Shown here piece after piece: positions 47,189-55,604 of a stretch of DNA of 64,000 nt. Within the stretch, counting starts at the first letter, position 1. The number at the start of each line of letters is the position of its first letter. Under the pieces are notes generated by a model. The model was not told where the DNA came from. It did no database searches and saw only the letters and a list, made by a program, of their open reading frames with translations. This DNA is from Pseudomonadota bacterium (GTDB lineage: Bacteria > Pseudomonadota > Alphaproteobacteria > Rhizobiales > Phreatobacteraceae). Made by a program: the position numbers and the translations under genes. Location: contig JAIUOO010000005.1 of assembly GCA_020161695.1 (NCBI GenBank), positions 1-64,000 on the forward strand. Direction: 5' to 3'.

Positions 47189-47351
47189 CAGTCAATTCTC
47201 CGGAAGGGGCGGAATGGAGAATGACCATATCAAGCGGGGAATGGCGGGCAAGATGAGATGCGGAAAGGGAGGGATGCGGGTCCGCCGAGTCCCTCGGGCT
47301 ATTCGGACGCCCCCCTTGTGCCAAGGCCGGAGCTCCTCGGCCCCGACCCCG

Positions 47352-47636
47352 TCATCCCTTCAGGAAGGCCAGCCGCTCATCGGCGCGCGCCGGGGCGACG
47401 TCGAGGATCTCGGCGGTCACCACGCCCTCGACAACGAACGGGTCTTCCTGAACCCGGGTTTCAAACTCGGCCTTCGACAGGTTGTTGGCGAGAATGACGC
47501 CGCCAAGGCCGGGCTGGAGGCTGCCGGCCAGCAGAAAGACGCCGTCGTCGAAGCCACGCCGCAGCCAGTTGTTGTGTCCTTCCATGAACTGCGAGGCGCG
47601 GGATCGGTCGGCGAACTTCAGCGTGGCGATGAACAT
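47352..47636 (-). CDS. YciI-like small protein
   Basis: The 94-residue protein has the YciI fold sequence pattern: MFIATLKFADRSRASQFMEGHNNWL, then FLLAGSLQPGLGGVILA and DPFVVEGVVTAEILDV. YciI proteins are small dimeric alpha-beta barrel proteins with a conserved His-Asp pair, with some shown to be hydrolases or detoxifying enzymes. It is 13 bp downstream of a TetR regulator on the same strand and probably cotranscribed with it. The substrate is unknown. Confidence 0.85.
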   Translation of the reverse strand: MFIATLKFADRSRASQFMEGHNNWLRRGFDDGVFLLAGSLQPGLGGVILANNLSKAEFETRVQEDPFVVEGVVTAEILDVAPARADERLAFLKG

Positions 47637-47649
47637 GTCACGGGCTCCA

Positions 47650-48252
47650 TCAAGCGTTCGGAATTGAAAGGTCGCTTTTCGCAAGGCCGGGCAGTTCGCC
47701 CGCCAGCCACGTCTCCATGGCGGCGGCCTCGCGGCGGATGAAGGTTTCGTCGCGAAAGGCCGTGGCCAGTGCGGCAATGCCCTGGCTGCGGACGAGTAGA
47801 TGCAGGGCAAGCCTCTCGGCATCATCGCCACGGCCAAGCGCGCTGAACTGCAGGGCAAGCCAGTCGCGAAACAGGCCGAAGAGCTCCGCCGCCCGGTCCT
47901 TTGCGACGTGGTCGAGCTTGGCGAGTTCGCTGCACAGCGTGCCCACCGGGCAGCCATGCGCCATGATCCCGGCACGGTTGGCGATGAGCATGTGGATGAA
48001 GCTGCGAATCCGTCCCGCAGGCTCGTCGGCGCCTGCCGCCCACCCCGCCAGCATGGCCCGGGTGTTCGCCATGCGAAGATCGATCACCGCCTCGAGAATC
48101 TCGTCCTTGGTCTTGAAGTGGTAGTAGAAATTGCCGCGCGACAGACCGACGGCGGCGGCGATGTCAGCGAAGGACGTCGCCTCGAAGCCGCGCTCGTAGA
48201 ACAGCGCGTCAGCTGCCTCGGTGATCTGACGGCGGGTCTCGGTCGCGGCCAC
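47650..48252 (-). CDS. TetR/AcrR-family regulator (autoregulatory, YciI-linked)
   Basis: The 200-residue protein has the TetR helix-turn-helix at about 8-55: TRRQITEAADALFYERG, TSFADIAAAVGLSRGNFYYHF. The C-terminal domain contains MAHGCPVGTLCSELAKLD, a Cys-containing segment seen in one group of TetR proteins that sense reactive or electrophilic compounds. The start is a GTG at 48252. Two near-identical palindromes lie in its promoter, so it is likely autoregulated with the YciI gene. Confidence 0.87.
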   Translation of the reverse strand: MAATETRRQITEAADALFYERGFEATSFADIAAAVGLSRGNFYYHFKTKDEILEAVIDLRMANTRAMLAGWAAGADEPAGRIRSFIHMLIANRAGIMAHGCPVGTLCSELAKLDHVAKDRAAELFGLFRDWLALQFSALGRGDDAERLALHLLVRSQGIAALATAFRDETFIRREAAAMETWLAGELPGLAKSDLSIPNA

Positions 48253-48297
48253 GTGGGTCCTCGTTCTCAGGTCGCCATCAGGAAGGCCTGCTGCGGC

Positions 48298-48317
48298 CTT
48301 AGGGCATTTGTCCTAAG
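48298..48317. promoter_or_regulatory. predicted TetR operator A
   Basis: CTTAGGGCATTTGTCCTAAG is an imperfect palindrome with six-base perfect outer arms CTTAGG and CCTAAG. It lies between the TetR start and the proposed promoter. Its core TAGGGCA-n3-GTCCTA recurs in operator B. Confidence 0.7.
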
Positions 48318-48321
48318 CAGC

Positions 48322-48341
48322 TTTAGGACGACTGCCCTACA
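48322..48341. promoter_or_regulatory. predicted TetR operator B overlapping the promoter
   Basis: TTTAGGACGACTGCCCTACA, read on the minus strand, contains TAGGGCA-n3-GTCCTA, the same core as operator A. TTGACA at 48344-48349 on the minus strand is a good -35 element 17 bases from a weak -10 region near 48321-48326, so this site would cover the spacer of the promoter. Confidence 0.7.
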
Positions 48342-48464
48342 TCTGTCAATCAGCCCGCAGGCCACCCCGCATCCCCCCGCGCAGGGCAGCCGCCCTGCCA
48401 CCTGGGGGCCGCGCGCAGCCCACATCTGCTATTGACCCGGCCCTCCGAGATTGTGGGCCTCAAC

Positions 48465-49733
48465 ATGTCGTCGTCTTCCGCCGAACCCGTGTCCGCCGCG
48501 AACGACATCGACGGCCCTGCCGCGTGGTTCCGCCTGCTCGTCGCCGTCGCACTCGGCACCATCGGCGGTGTCGGCAGCTGGTCCGTGGTGGTGGTGCTTC
48601 CCGCGGTGCAGGCCGATTTCGGCGTCGCGCGCGGCGACGCTTCGCTGCCCTATACGATGGCGATGATCGGCCTTGCCGTTGGCGGCGTATTCCTCGGCAA
48701 GGTGACCGACCGGATCGGCATCATGCTGCCCGTGGCGGGCGCCGGGATCATGATCGGGCTTGGCTATCTCGTCGCGGGACTTGCGCCGAACATCTGGATC
48801 TTCGCTCTCGCCCATGGCCTGTTCATCGGCATGGTCGGCGCGGCCGTGGTGCTCGGCCCGCTCATGGCCGACGTGTCGCTGTGGTTCAACCGGCGGCGCG
48901 GCATCGCGGTGGCGCTCTGCGCCTGCGGCAATTATCTCGCCGGCGGAATCTGGCCCCAGGCCGTGCGCTTCATGCTCGACGCCTATGGCTGGCGCGTCAC
49001 GCATTTCATCATCGCCGGCATCGTAGTGGCGACGATGACGCCGCTCGCGCTGCTGCTGCGCCGCCGGGCGCCGGCCGCCGTGCCCGCCGCCGGCCCGGCA
49101 GGCCCCGTCACCAGGCCGCGGGCGGATGCCATGCCATTGGGACTGCCACCCAACGTTCTGATGGCCGCCCTGTTCGTCGCCGGCGTCGCCTGCTGCGTCG
49201 CCATGGCCATGCCGCAGGTTCACATCGTCGCCTACTGCGCCGATCTCGGCTACGGCGTCGCGCGCGGCGCGGAAATGCTGTCGCTGATGCTCGGTCTCGG
49301 CATCATCAGCCGCATCGGCACCGGCTTCATCGCCGACAGGATCGGGGGGCTGGCGGCCCTGCTGCTGGCTTCGTGCCTGCAGGGCGTGGCGCTGCTCCTG
49401 TTCCTCACATCGAGCGAACTGACCTCGCTCTACATCTTTTCAGCGCTGTTCGGCCTGTTCCAGGGCGGCATCATCCCCTGCTACGCGATCATCGTCCGCG
49501 AATATTTCCCACCCGGCGAAGCCGCCTATCGCGTCGGCGTGGTGCTGATGGCGACGCTCATCGGCATGGCGCTGGGCGGCTGGCTGTCGGGCGTCATCTA
49601 CGACCTGACGCGGTCCTATCAGGCCGCCTTCGTCAACGGCATTCTGTGGAACGCGGTCAACCTGACGACGGTCGGCTGGCTGCTGTGGCGACGCGAGAGG
49701 CTGGCCCGCAACGCCGCATTGCAGGCCTCTTGA
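48465..49733 (+). CDS. MFS transporter (monocarboxylate/oxalate-formate antiporter type)
   Basis: The 422-residue protein has twelve hydrophobic helices, the MFS loop motif GKVTDRIGIM between helices 2 and 3 and a second copy, ADRIGG, in the C-terminal half. WFNRRRGIAVALCACGN and LMADVSLWF match the monocarboxylate/oxalate-type MFS group that exports or imports small organic acids. The ATG at 48465 is chosen because it starts the family N-terminus; the in-frame TTG at 48432 is an alternative. It is divergent from the TetR-YciI pair, whose operators are upstream, so it might share the regulation. Confidence 0.82.
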   Translation: MSSSSAEPVSAANDIDGPAAWFRLLVAVALGTIGGVGSWSVVVVLPAVQADFGVARGDASLPYTMAMIGLAVGGVFLGKVTDRIGIMLPVAGAGIMIGLGYLVAGLAPNIWIFALAHGLFIGMVGAAVVLGPLMADVSLWFNRRRGIAVALCACGNYLAGGIWPQAVRFMLDAYGWRVTHFIIAGIVVATMTPLALLLRRRAPAAVPAAGPAGPVTRPRADAMPLGLPPNVLMAALFVAGVACCVAMAMPQVHIVAYCADLGYGVARGAEMLSLMLGLGIISRIGTGFIADRIGGLAALLLASCLQGVALLLFLTSSELTSLYIFSALFGLFQGGIIPCYAIIVREYFPPGEAAYRVGVVLMATLIGMALGGWLSGVIYDLTRSYQAAFVNGILWNAVNLTTVGWLLWRRERLARNAALQAS

Positions 49734-49749
49734 GACACGCCAACGGGAA

Positions 49750-49779
49750 AGGCCGCCCCACCTTCCGGCGGAGCGGCCT
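49750..49779. terminator. weak hairpin between convergent MFS and L,D-transpeptidase genes
   Basis: AGGCCGC pairs with GCGGCCT around a 16-base loop that can form further inner pairs. There is no T-run. It is the only candidate terminator in the gap on the plus strand; GGCGGT and ACCGCC at 49808-49830 form a second weak pairing. Confidence 0.35.
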
Positions 49780-49878
49780 CCCTCCTGTCCACTCTTTCGA
49801 GCGCCGCGGCGGTTTGGGGCTTTGACCGCCCCGTCCGCTGCAAGGACAGGCCGCGACCCCGAAGGATCGCGGCGGAAA

Positions 49879-50745
49879 TCACATGACGACGACACGCGTG
49901 CCCACGCGCACGCGCGAGTAGAGCTCCATCACATCCTCGTTGCGCATGCGGAAACAGCCGGAGGACACCGCCTGCCCGATGGTCCAGGGCTCGTTGGAGC
50001 CGTGGATGCGATAGAGCGAGGACCCGAGATAGAGAGCGCGCGCGCCGAGCGGATTGGCCGGGCCGCCGGCCATGAAGCGCGGCAGGTCCGGGCGGCGGCG
50101 CAGCATGTCGGCGGGCGGCCGCCAGTCCGGCCACTCGGCCTTGCGCGTCACCGTCTTGGTGCCGGTCCAGCCGAAGCCCGGGCGGCCGATGCCGACGCCG
50201 TAGCGGCGGGCCATGCCGCCAGCCTCGACGAGGTAGAGATAGCGCGCGCGGGTGTCGATGACGACCGTACCGGGGCGGTGGCTCGTGCGATATTCCACCG
50301 TCTGCGGCAGGTAGCGCGGATCGATGGAGGGACGGATGCTGCCGCGGGAGCGCAGCGCCTGCTCAACCTCCGGGGCGTAGGCCGCATGCTGGTGCGCCGG
50401 GCTGGCGTGGATCGGTCGCACCGGCTCCAGGCCCGGCGCGACCGCCACGGACCTCTGCTCGAAAGGGCCGCGAGCCTGCGCGGCGGGGGCGACGGGCGTG
50501 GCGCGGACGACGCCGGGACCGGGATCGTAGGCGCGCGAATCCGGAACGCGGCGCGCGGTCGCGATGGGGCCGCCCGGCTGCTGGCCGCCATTGTAGAGGA
50601 ATTCGATGAAGCCGCCGCCCAGTCCTCCCGACGCTGGATCGCCTGCGCGACGGGCACCGGCGATCTGGCCGTGGGCGGGCTGAAGGGTAGCGGCGGACAC
50701 CGCGCAGAAGGCCGCGAGCGCGGCCGGCAGGCTGAGCTTGGACAT
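49879..50745 (-). CDS. periplasmic L,D-transpeptidase (YkuD domain)
   Basis: The 288-residue protein has a Sec signal peptide to about residue 26 (LPAALAAFCAVSAATLQPAHG), a Pro/Ala-rich linker and a C-terminal YkuD domain. GTVVIDTRARYLYLVEAGG starts the catalytic domain; the active site is HGSNEPWTIGQAVSSGCFRM. These enzymes form 3-3 cross-links in peptidoglycan or attach outer membrane proteins to it. The ATG at 50745 starts the signal peptide. The frame extends further upstream, but that part is antisense to cheZ and is not real. Confidence 0.87.
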   Translation of the reverse strand: MSKLSLPAALAAFCAVSAATLQPAHGQIAGARRAGDPASGGLGGGFIEFLYNGGQQPGGPIATARRVPDSRAYDPGPGVVRATPVAPAAQARGPFEQRSVAVAPGLEPVRPIHASPAHQHAAYAPEVEQALRSRGSIRPSIDPRYLPQTVEYRTSHRPGTVVIDTRARYLYLVEAGGMARRYGVGIGRPGFGWTGTKTVTRKAEWPDWRPPADMLRRRPDLPRFMAGGPANPLGARALYLGSSLYRIHGSNEPWTIGQAVSSGCFRMRNEDVMELYSRVRVGTRVVVM

Positions 50746-51087
50746 CGACGGACTCAAATGAACACACGCGTCGACGGGCGGGAGGCGCCGTCTCTCATCC
50801 GCGATGGAAGGCCCAAGGTCCCCACCGAATGGTAAACGGCGCGGGCCGCCGGACGACCTTTCCGTCAACCATCCCGCCAAAGTCTTCCTCAAGGTTAACC
50901 GGCAGTTCAAATGAGCCGACGTGGCCGGCCTCTGGCGCGTTAACGCTCTGTCATCCTTAACACTTTTTCCAATTGCGCCGTGACGATCTGTGGCATTTCG
51001 CCAACCTCGCCTTAACCCTCCGCCCCCAAGGCTTCGCCGGTCCGGACCAGAAGGCCCGGGCCGCCTTCTCATGCCTCCAGGTCCTTC
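50746..51087. other. 342-bp divergent intergenic region between L,D-transpeptidase and cheZ genes
   Basis: No gene is seen. It must hold two divergent promoters. TTAACCGGCAGTTCAA at 50896-50911 has the TTAA-N7-TTCA spacing of a weak CtrA-like half-site pair, and further TTAA motifs lie at 50940-50960 and near 51010. These are tentative. A T-rich patch (CTTAACACTTTTTCC) near 50955-50969 is the lowest-GC stretch. Confidence 0.45.
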
Positions 51088-51801
51088 ATGCGCGCGTCGA
51101 AGAGAGCCTTCCGTATCGAATCCTATTCCCATCCGTCGGAAGCGATGGCCTTTCCCACCTTCACCGGCGAGGGCCATCAGGAGATCATGGCCGAGCTGAA
51201 GGCGCTGCGCTCCCTGATCAAGCCCGAGGAGGTCTCCAAGCAGGTCATCGAGGCCTACAGGACCGAGATGCAGGAGGCACTGAAGCTCAAGACCGAGCTG
51301 GACCAGATCTGGGAGGCGATCAACCAGACCAAGCACGAGATCGCGACGCTTCATGTCACCGGCTTCCAGGGCAAGCAGATGACGCGCGTCACGCATGAAC
51401 TGGACGCCATCGTCTCTGGGACCGAGGACGCGACGGAGGGCATCCTCTCGGCCGCCGAGGGCATCGACCAGATCGCCGGTCAGCTCGCCGCCAAGCTGAA
51501 GAGCGTGCAGGACCGCGCGGCGATCGACGACATCCAGCAGCGGATCATCACGATCTTCGAGCACTGCAACTTCCAGGACCTGACCGGCCAGCGCATCACC
51601 AAGGTGGTCAACACGCTGAAATTCATCGAGGAACGCATCGTCAAGATGATGGACATCTGGGGCGGGCTCGACAGCTTCCGGGATGTCGAGGTCGATGGCA
51701 TCGCGGAGGCCACCGGCGATGCAGCGCTGCTCAACGGCCCGAAGGTTGACGGCGAGAGCGGCCATGCGAGTCAGGACGACATCGACGCCCTGTTCAACTG
51801 A
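51088..51801 (+). CDS. cheZ: protein phosphatase CheZ
   Basis: The 237-residue protein has the CheZ signature NFQDLTGQRI at 161-170; by alignment to the E. coli enzyme Asp164 and Gln168 are the phosphatase residues. A long helical hairpin precedes it (about 50-190). The C-terminal SQDDIDALFN resembles the CheY-P-binding end of CheZ and the FliM/FliN CheY-binding peptide. CheZ removes phosphate from CheY. The start at 51088 is chosen because RKxFRIE-like sequence near the N-terminus (KRAFRIE) is typical of alphaproteobacterial members; an ATG at 51145 is a shorter alternative. No che operon is adjacent. Confidence 0.88.
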   Translation: MRASKRAFRIESYSHPSEAMAFPTFTGEGHQEIMAELKALRSLIKPEEVSKQVIEAYRTEMQEALKLKTELDQIWEAINQTKHEIATLHVTGFQGKQMTRVTHELDAIVSGTEDATEGILSAAEGIDQIAGQLAAKLKSVQDRAAIDDIQQRIITIFEHCNFQDLTGQRITKVVNTLKFIEERIVKMMDIWGGLDSFRDVEVDGIAEATGDAALLNGPKVDGESGHASQDDIDALFN

Positions 51802-51945
51802 TGCCGGGGACCTGCCGCGGCAGGGCTTCCTTGCCGAAGTTTAACGGGCCCGCCGCGGGTTCGGCCCACCGCTGCCCAGATTCCGCCCGCACCTGCGGCC
51901 ATGTAGCATCGGACCGTTCCTGTCCGCCCCCTTGATTCGGGCCCG

Positions 51946-53277
51946 ATGCGCTTTTCCCTCGTCCTTCTCGCGTTCTGCTCGCTCGCCGCGCCCGCCATGG
52001 CGCAGGCCGTCATGGCGCAGACGCCCGGCGCCGCCGACCAGGCGACGTCAGAGCATCGCGAGCGCCAGGAGGAACTCGCCCGCATCCGCGCCGGGCTCGA
52101 ACGCGCCGAAGCCGAGCGTTTCCGCATCTCGACCGAGATCGAGGCCATGCGCGCCGACCGCGCCGCGCTGGTCAAGGCGGGCATCGAGACGGCCACGCGC
52201 CTGCGCGAAGCCGAGACGCAAGTCGCCGAGAGCGAGACGCGGCTGGCGAGCCTCGATCAGCGCCAGGGCGAACTGCGCGTCTCGCTGCACGACCGGCGCG
52301 AATTGATCGGGCAGGTTCTGGCCTCGCTCCAGCGCATGGGCCGCCGCCCGCCGCCCGCCATGCTGGTCGGGCCCGACGATGTCCTGAAGAACGTGCGCAC
52401 CGCCATGCTGCTCGGCACGCTGGTGCCGGAAATGCGCGAGGCGGTGGGCATCCTCGCGCGCGACCTGGAGGAATTGTCGGCCCTGCGCCGGACCATCGCG
52501 GAGAACCGCGAGCGCCTGCGCGCCGAACTGGCCTCGCTCGGCACCGAGCGGATCCGGCTGGATGCGCTGTCCGAGGCGCGCCAGCGCCAGCTGGCCGATG
52601 GTGAGAAGTCGCTGGAAGCGGAGAAGGCGCGGGCGTCGGATCTCGCCCGGCAGGCCGGAAATCTCGAACTTTTGATCGGCCGCATGGAGACCGAGATCTC
52701 GGCGGCACAGCGCGCGGCGGACGCCGCCCGCACCACCGTCATCGCCCGCGGGGCAACGGCGACCGACCGGCGCCAGCAGATGGCCGCCTTGCAGAATGCC
52801 GCCCGCATGACCCCCGCAATGCCCTTCGAGCAGGCCCGGGGACGGCTCGGCATACCGGTTCTGGGCGTTCGGCTACGCGATTTCGGCGCCCCCGACGGCC
52901 ATGGCGGCACCGAACGCGGCCAGTCCTTCGCGACGCGCCCCGGAGCCTCGGTGACCGCCCCGTCGGATGGCTGGGTGGTCTATTCGGGGCCGTTCCGCAC
53001 CTATGGACAACTCTTGATCCTGAATGCCGGCGGCGGGTATCATGTGGTCCTTGCAGGTATGGACAGGATCACCGTGGATCTCGGCCAGTTCGTGCTGGCG
53101 GGAGAAGCGGTCGGCGTGATGGGCAACGCTCCGCCGCCCACCTCGGCAGTCACGACCGGTTCCTCGCAGCCGGTGCTCTACGTCGAATTTCGCAAGGATG
53201 GGTCGAATGTCGACCCCGCGCCTTGGTGGTCCCCGCGGACACCCGGCGTCCAGGCCAATGAAAGGGTTCGCGGATGA
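51946..53277 (+). CDS. envC: EnvC-like murein hydrolase activator
   Basis: The 443-residue protein has a Sec signal peptide ending near residue 20 (MAQAVMAQ), a long coiled-coil region (about 30-280) and a C-terminal LytM (M23) domain from about 295. The zinc ligands of active M23 enzymes are absent: TERGQSFATRPGASVTAP has no HxxxD, and the HxH position reads YVEF. This matches EnvC, which activates amidases rather than cutting peptidoglycan itself. It overlaps the ctpA start by four bases, so the pair is coupled. Confidence 0.87.
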   Translation: MRFSLVLLAFCSLAAPAMAQAVMAQTPGAADQATSEHRERQEELARIRAGLERAEAERFRISTEIEAMRADRAALVKAGIETATRLREAETQVAESETRLASLDQRQGELRVSLHDRRELIGQVLASLQRMGRRPPPAMLVGPDDVLKNVRTAMLLGTLVPEMREAVGILARDLEELSALRRTIAENRERLRAELASLGTERIRLDALSEARQRQLADGEKSLEAEKARASDLARQAGNLELLIGRMETEISAAQRAADAARTTVIARGATATDRRQQMAALQNAARMTPAMPFEQARGRLGIPVLGVRLRDFGAPDGHGGTERGQSFATRPGASVTAPSDGWVVYSGPFRTYGQLLILNAGGGYHVVLAGMDRITVDLGQFVLAGEAVGVMGNAPPPTSAVTTGSSQPVLYVEFRKDGSNVDPAPWWSPRTPGVQANERVRG

Positions 53278-54692
53278 TGCGCAAAGCTTCGATCCTTCTC
53301 GCAGGGGCCGCCATGGGGGCGCTCGCGACCGTGGCGGTCACGCAGCCCCGGGCCATCCTCGGGATGGACGCCAATGCCGCGGCTTCCGACACCTACCGCC
53401 ACATCAACCTGTTCGGCGACATCTTCGAGCGCGTGCGCACCGACTATGTCGAGAAGCCGGACGACGCCAAGCTGATCGAGGCGGCGATCAACGGCATGCT
53501 GACCTCGCTCGACCCGCATTCGAGCTTCATGGACGCGCGCAACTTCCGCGACATGCAGGTGCAGACGCGCGGCGAGTTCGGCGGCCTCGGCATCGAGGTC
53601 ACGCAGGAAGAGGGTCTGATCAAGGTCGTCTCGCCGATCGACGACACGCCGGCATCCAAGGCGGGCATTCTCGCCAACGACATCATCACCCACATCGACA
53701 ACGAGCCGATCCAGGGCCTCACCCTGCAGCAGGCGGTCGAGAAGATGCGCGGCCCGGTGGGCTCCAAGATCACCATCCGCGTCAATCGCGCCGGCACTCC
53801 GCCGCGCGACATCGAGATCACCCGCGACCGGATCGTCATCCGCGCCGTCCGCCACCAGATCCTCGGCGACGATGTCGGCTATGTCCGCGTCACGCAGTTC
53901 AACGAGCAGACGACCGAGAGCCTCCGGCGCGCCATCGAGGACATCAAGTCCAAGGTGCCGGCCGACAAGCTGCGCGGCTACGTCCTCGACCTCAGGCTCA
54001 ACCCCGGCGGCCTGCTCGACCAGTCGATTTCGGTTTCCGACGCCTTCCTCGAGCGCGGCGAGATCGTCTCGACCCGCGGCCGCAATGCCGAGGAGACCCA
54101 GCGCTGGAACGCCCGCTCCGGCGACCTGACTGGCGGCAAGCCGGTCATCGTCCTGATCAATGGCGGCTCGGCCTCGGCCTCCGAGATCGTTGCCGGCGCG
54201 CTGCAGGACCACCGTCGCGCCACGGTTCTCGGCACGCGCTCCTTCGGCAAGGGTTCGGTGCAGACCATCATCCCGCTCGGCAGCCAGGGCGCGCTGCGCC
54301 TGACCACGGCGCGCTACTACACGCCGTCCGGCCGCTCGATCCAGGCGCGCGGCATCGATCCGGACATCGTGCTCGAACAGCCGGTGCCGGAGGAACTGCG
54401 CGCCCAGGCCCAGGCCACCGAGCGCCGCAGCGAGGCGGGCCTGCGCGGCCACCTGCGCAACCAGGGCGGCGAGAGCAACGAGGTGCGCTCGCCGACCGAG
54501 GTCTATGTGCCGCGCGAGCAGAAGGACGACATGCAGATCAAGCGCGCGCTGGAACTGCTGCGCGGCGAGGCGACCGACCCGGCCTTCCCGCCCTCGCAGC
54601 GCGCCGCAGCCGCGCCCGCCCCGGCGGCGACACCGGCAAGCCCGGCAGCGCCCGCTGCCCCCGCGGCGCCGGCTCCCGCGCCGTCCCGCTGA
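53274..54692 (+). CDS. ctpA: carboxyl-terminal processing protease CtpA (S41)
   Basis: The 472-residue protein starts with a membrane anchor or signal (about 5-23). A PDZ domain follows at about 95-185, and the S41 catalytic domain at about 200-390 has Ser301 in LINGGSASASEI and Lys326 in GTRSFGKGSVQ, the catalytic dyad. The C-terminal 90 residues are Pro/Ala-rich. CtpA trims envelope proteins, and with EnvC it controls cell separation and wall turnover. It overlaps envC by ATGA and is followed by an intrinsic terminator. Confidence 0.93.
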   Translation: MMRKASILLAGAAMGALATVAVTQPRAILGMDANAAASDTYRHINLFGDIFERVRTDYVEKPDDAKLIEAAINGMLTSLDPHSSFMDARNFRDMQVQTRGEFGGLGIEVTQEEGLIKVVSPIDDTPASKAGILANDIITHIDNEPIQGLTLQQAVEKMRGPVGSKITIRVNRAGTPPRDIEITRDRIVIRAVRHQILGDDVGYVRVTQFNEQTTESLRRAIEDIKSKVPADKLRGYVLDLRLNPGGLLDQSISVSDAFLERGEIVSTRGRNAEETQRWNARSGDLTGGKPVIVLINGGSASASEIVAGALQDHRRATVLGTRSFGKGSVQTIIPLGSQGALRLTTARYYTPSGRSIQARGIDPDIVLEQPVPEELRAQAQATERRSEAGLRGHLRNQGGESNEVRSPTEVYVPREQKDDMQIKRALELLRGEATDPAFPPSQRAAAAPAPAATPASPAAPAAPAAPAPAPSR

Positions 54693-54721
54693 GGGCTGCG
54701 GCCCGCATCTGACGTATCCCC

Positions 54722-54751
54722 AAACCCCCGGTCAGCAATGGCCGGGGGTTT
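54722..54751 (+). terminator. intrinsic terminator of envC-ctpA
   Basis: AAACCCCCGG pairs perfectly with CCGGGGGTTT around a ten-base loop, and TCTTTC follows a T-stretch. The next gene starts 29 bp later. Confidence 0.85.
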
Positions 54752-54780
54752 TCTTTCAGCCCCAGCCCGCACGGCCGCCG

Positions 54781-55599
54781 ATGTCCTCCAGTTCGTCGCA
54801 GACCGCCCTGTTCGCTGATGCGGTTCTCTCCGCCTACCGCGCCCGCAGCCAGATCGCGCCGCTCTCCGTCATGGAGCCGGCCTTCACGGTCCGCGACGGG
54901 GAGATGGTCGGCCACGAGGTCGCCCGCCGCCGCGTGGCTGCCGGCGAGCGGATCGTCGGGCGCAAGATCGGTTTCACCAACCGCACCATCTGGGACGAAT
55001 ACAAGGTCTATTCGCCGATCTGGGGTCCGGTCTACGACACGACCTTCCGCGATGTGTCCGGCCCGGCGGAAGCCCCCATCGGCCATCTCGTCGAGCCGCG
55101 GATCGAGCCGGAGATCATCCTCGGCTTCAAAGGCCCGGTGACGGCGGCCATGGACGAGCGCGCGATTCTTGGCGCGGTCGGCTGGGTCGCGCATGGTTTC
55201 GAGATCGTCCAGTCGCTGTTTCCCGGCTGGGTGTTCCAGGGCTCCGACTGCCAGGCCGCCTTCGGGCTGCACGGCGCGCTGTTCTGCGGGCCGCGGACGC
55301 CGGTGGAAGGCGACCCCGACCGCTGGCTGGAGGCGCTGACCACCTTCGCCATCACCATCGCCCGCAATGGCGAGACGCTCGACCGGGGCGTCGCGGCCAA
55401 TGTGCTGGACGGGCCGCTCTCGGCGATCCGCCATCTTGCCGGCGTGCTCGAGGCCGACCCGCAGGCGACCCCCATCGCCGCCGGCGAGATCATCACGACG
55501 GGCACCGTGACGCGCGCCTTTCCCATCGTGCCCGGCGAGGAATGGTCGACCACGGTCGAGGGCATCGACGTGCAGCCGATGCGTCTCGCGCTGCTCTGA
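54781..55599 (+). CDS. 2-keto-4-pentenoate hydratase-like protein (MhpD/HpaH family)
   Basis: The 272-residue protein has the MhpD-type fold with RKIGFTNRTIWDEY, the EPRIEPEIILGF metal-binding segment, QGSDCQAAFGLHG and GEIITTGTVTRAFPI. These match hydratases that add water to 2-hydroxyalkadienoates in aromatic degradation. The metal-binding acidic residues are present in EPEI. No aromatic-degradation gene is adjacent, so the substrate is unclear. It follows the ctpA terminator and is convergent with the exporter gene. Confidence 0.83.
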   Translation: MSSSSSQTALFADAVLSAYRARSQIAPLSVMEPAFTVRDGEMVGHEVARRRVAAGERIVGRKIGFTNRTIWDEYKVYSPIWGPVYDTTFRDVSGPAEAPIGHLVEPRIEPEIILGFKGPVTAAMDERAILGAVGWVAHGFEIVQSLFPGWVFQGSDCQAAFGLHGALFCGPRTPVEGDPDRWLEALTTFAITIARNGETLDRGVAANVLDGPLSAIRHLAGVLEADPQATPIAAGEIITTGTVTRAFPIVPGEEWSTTVEGIDVQPMRLALL

Positions 55600-55604
55600 G
55601 CGGA

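Noticed and set aside
50896..50911. CtrA binding site upstream of cheZ
   Set aside because: Only TTAA-N7-TTCA is present rather than the full TTAA-N7-TTAAC, so it is recorded only as a weak possibility in the intergenic entry.
50746..51765. Upstream extension of the second L,D-transpeptidase frame
   Set aside because: The extension is antisense to cheZ and precedes a good signal peptide start at 50745.
51946..53277. EnvC-like protein as an active M23 endopeptidase
   Set aside because: The zinc-binding His and Asp positions are missing in the LytM domain, which fits an activator instead.
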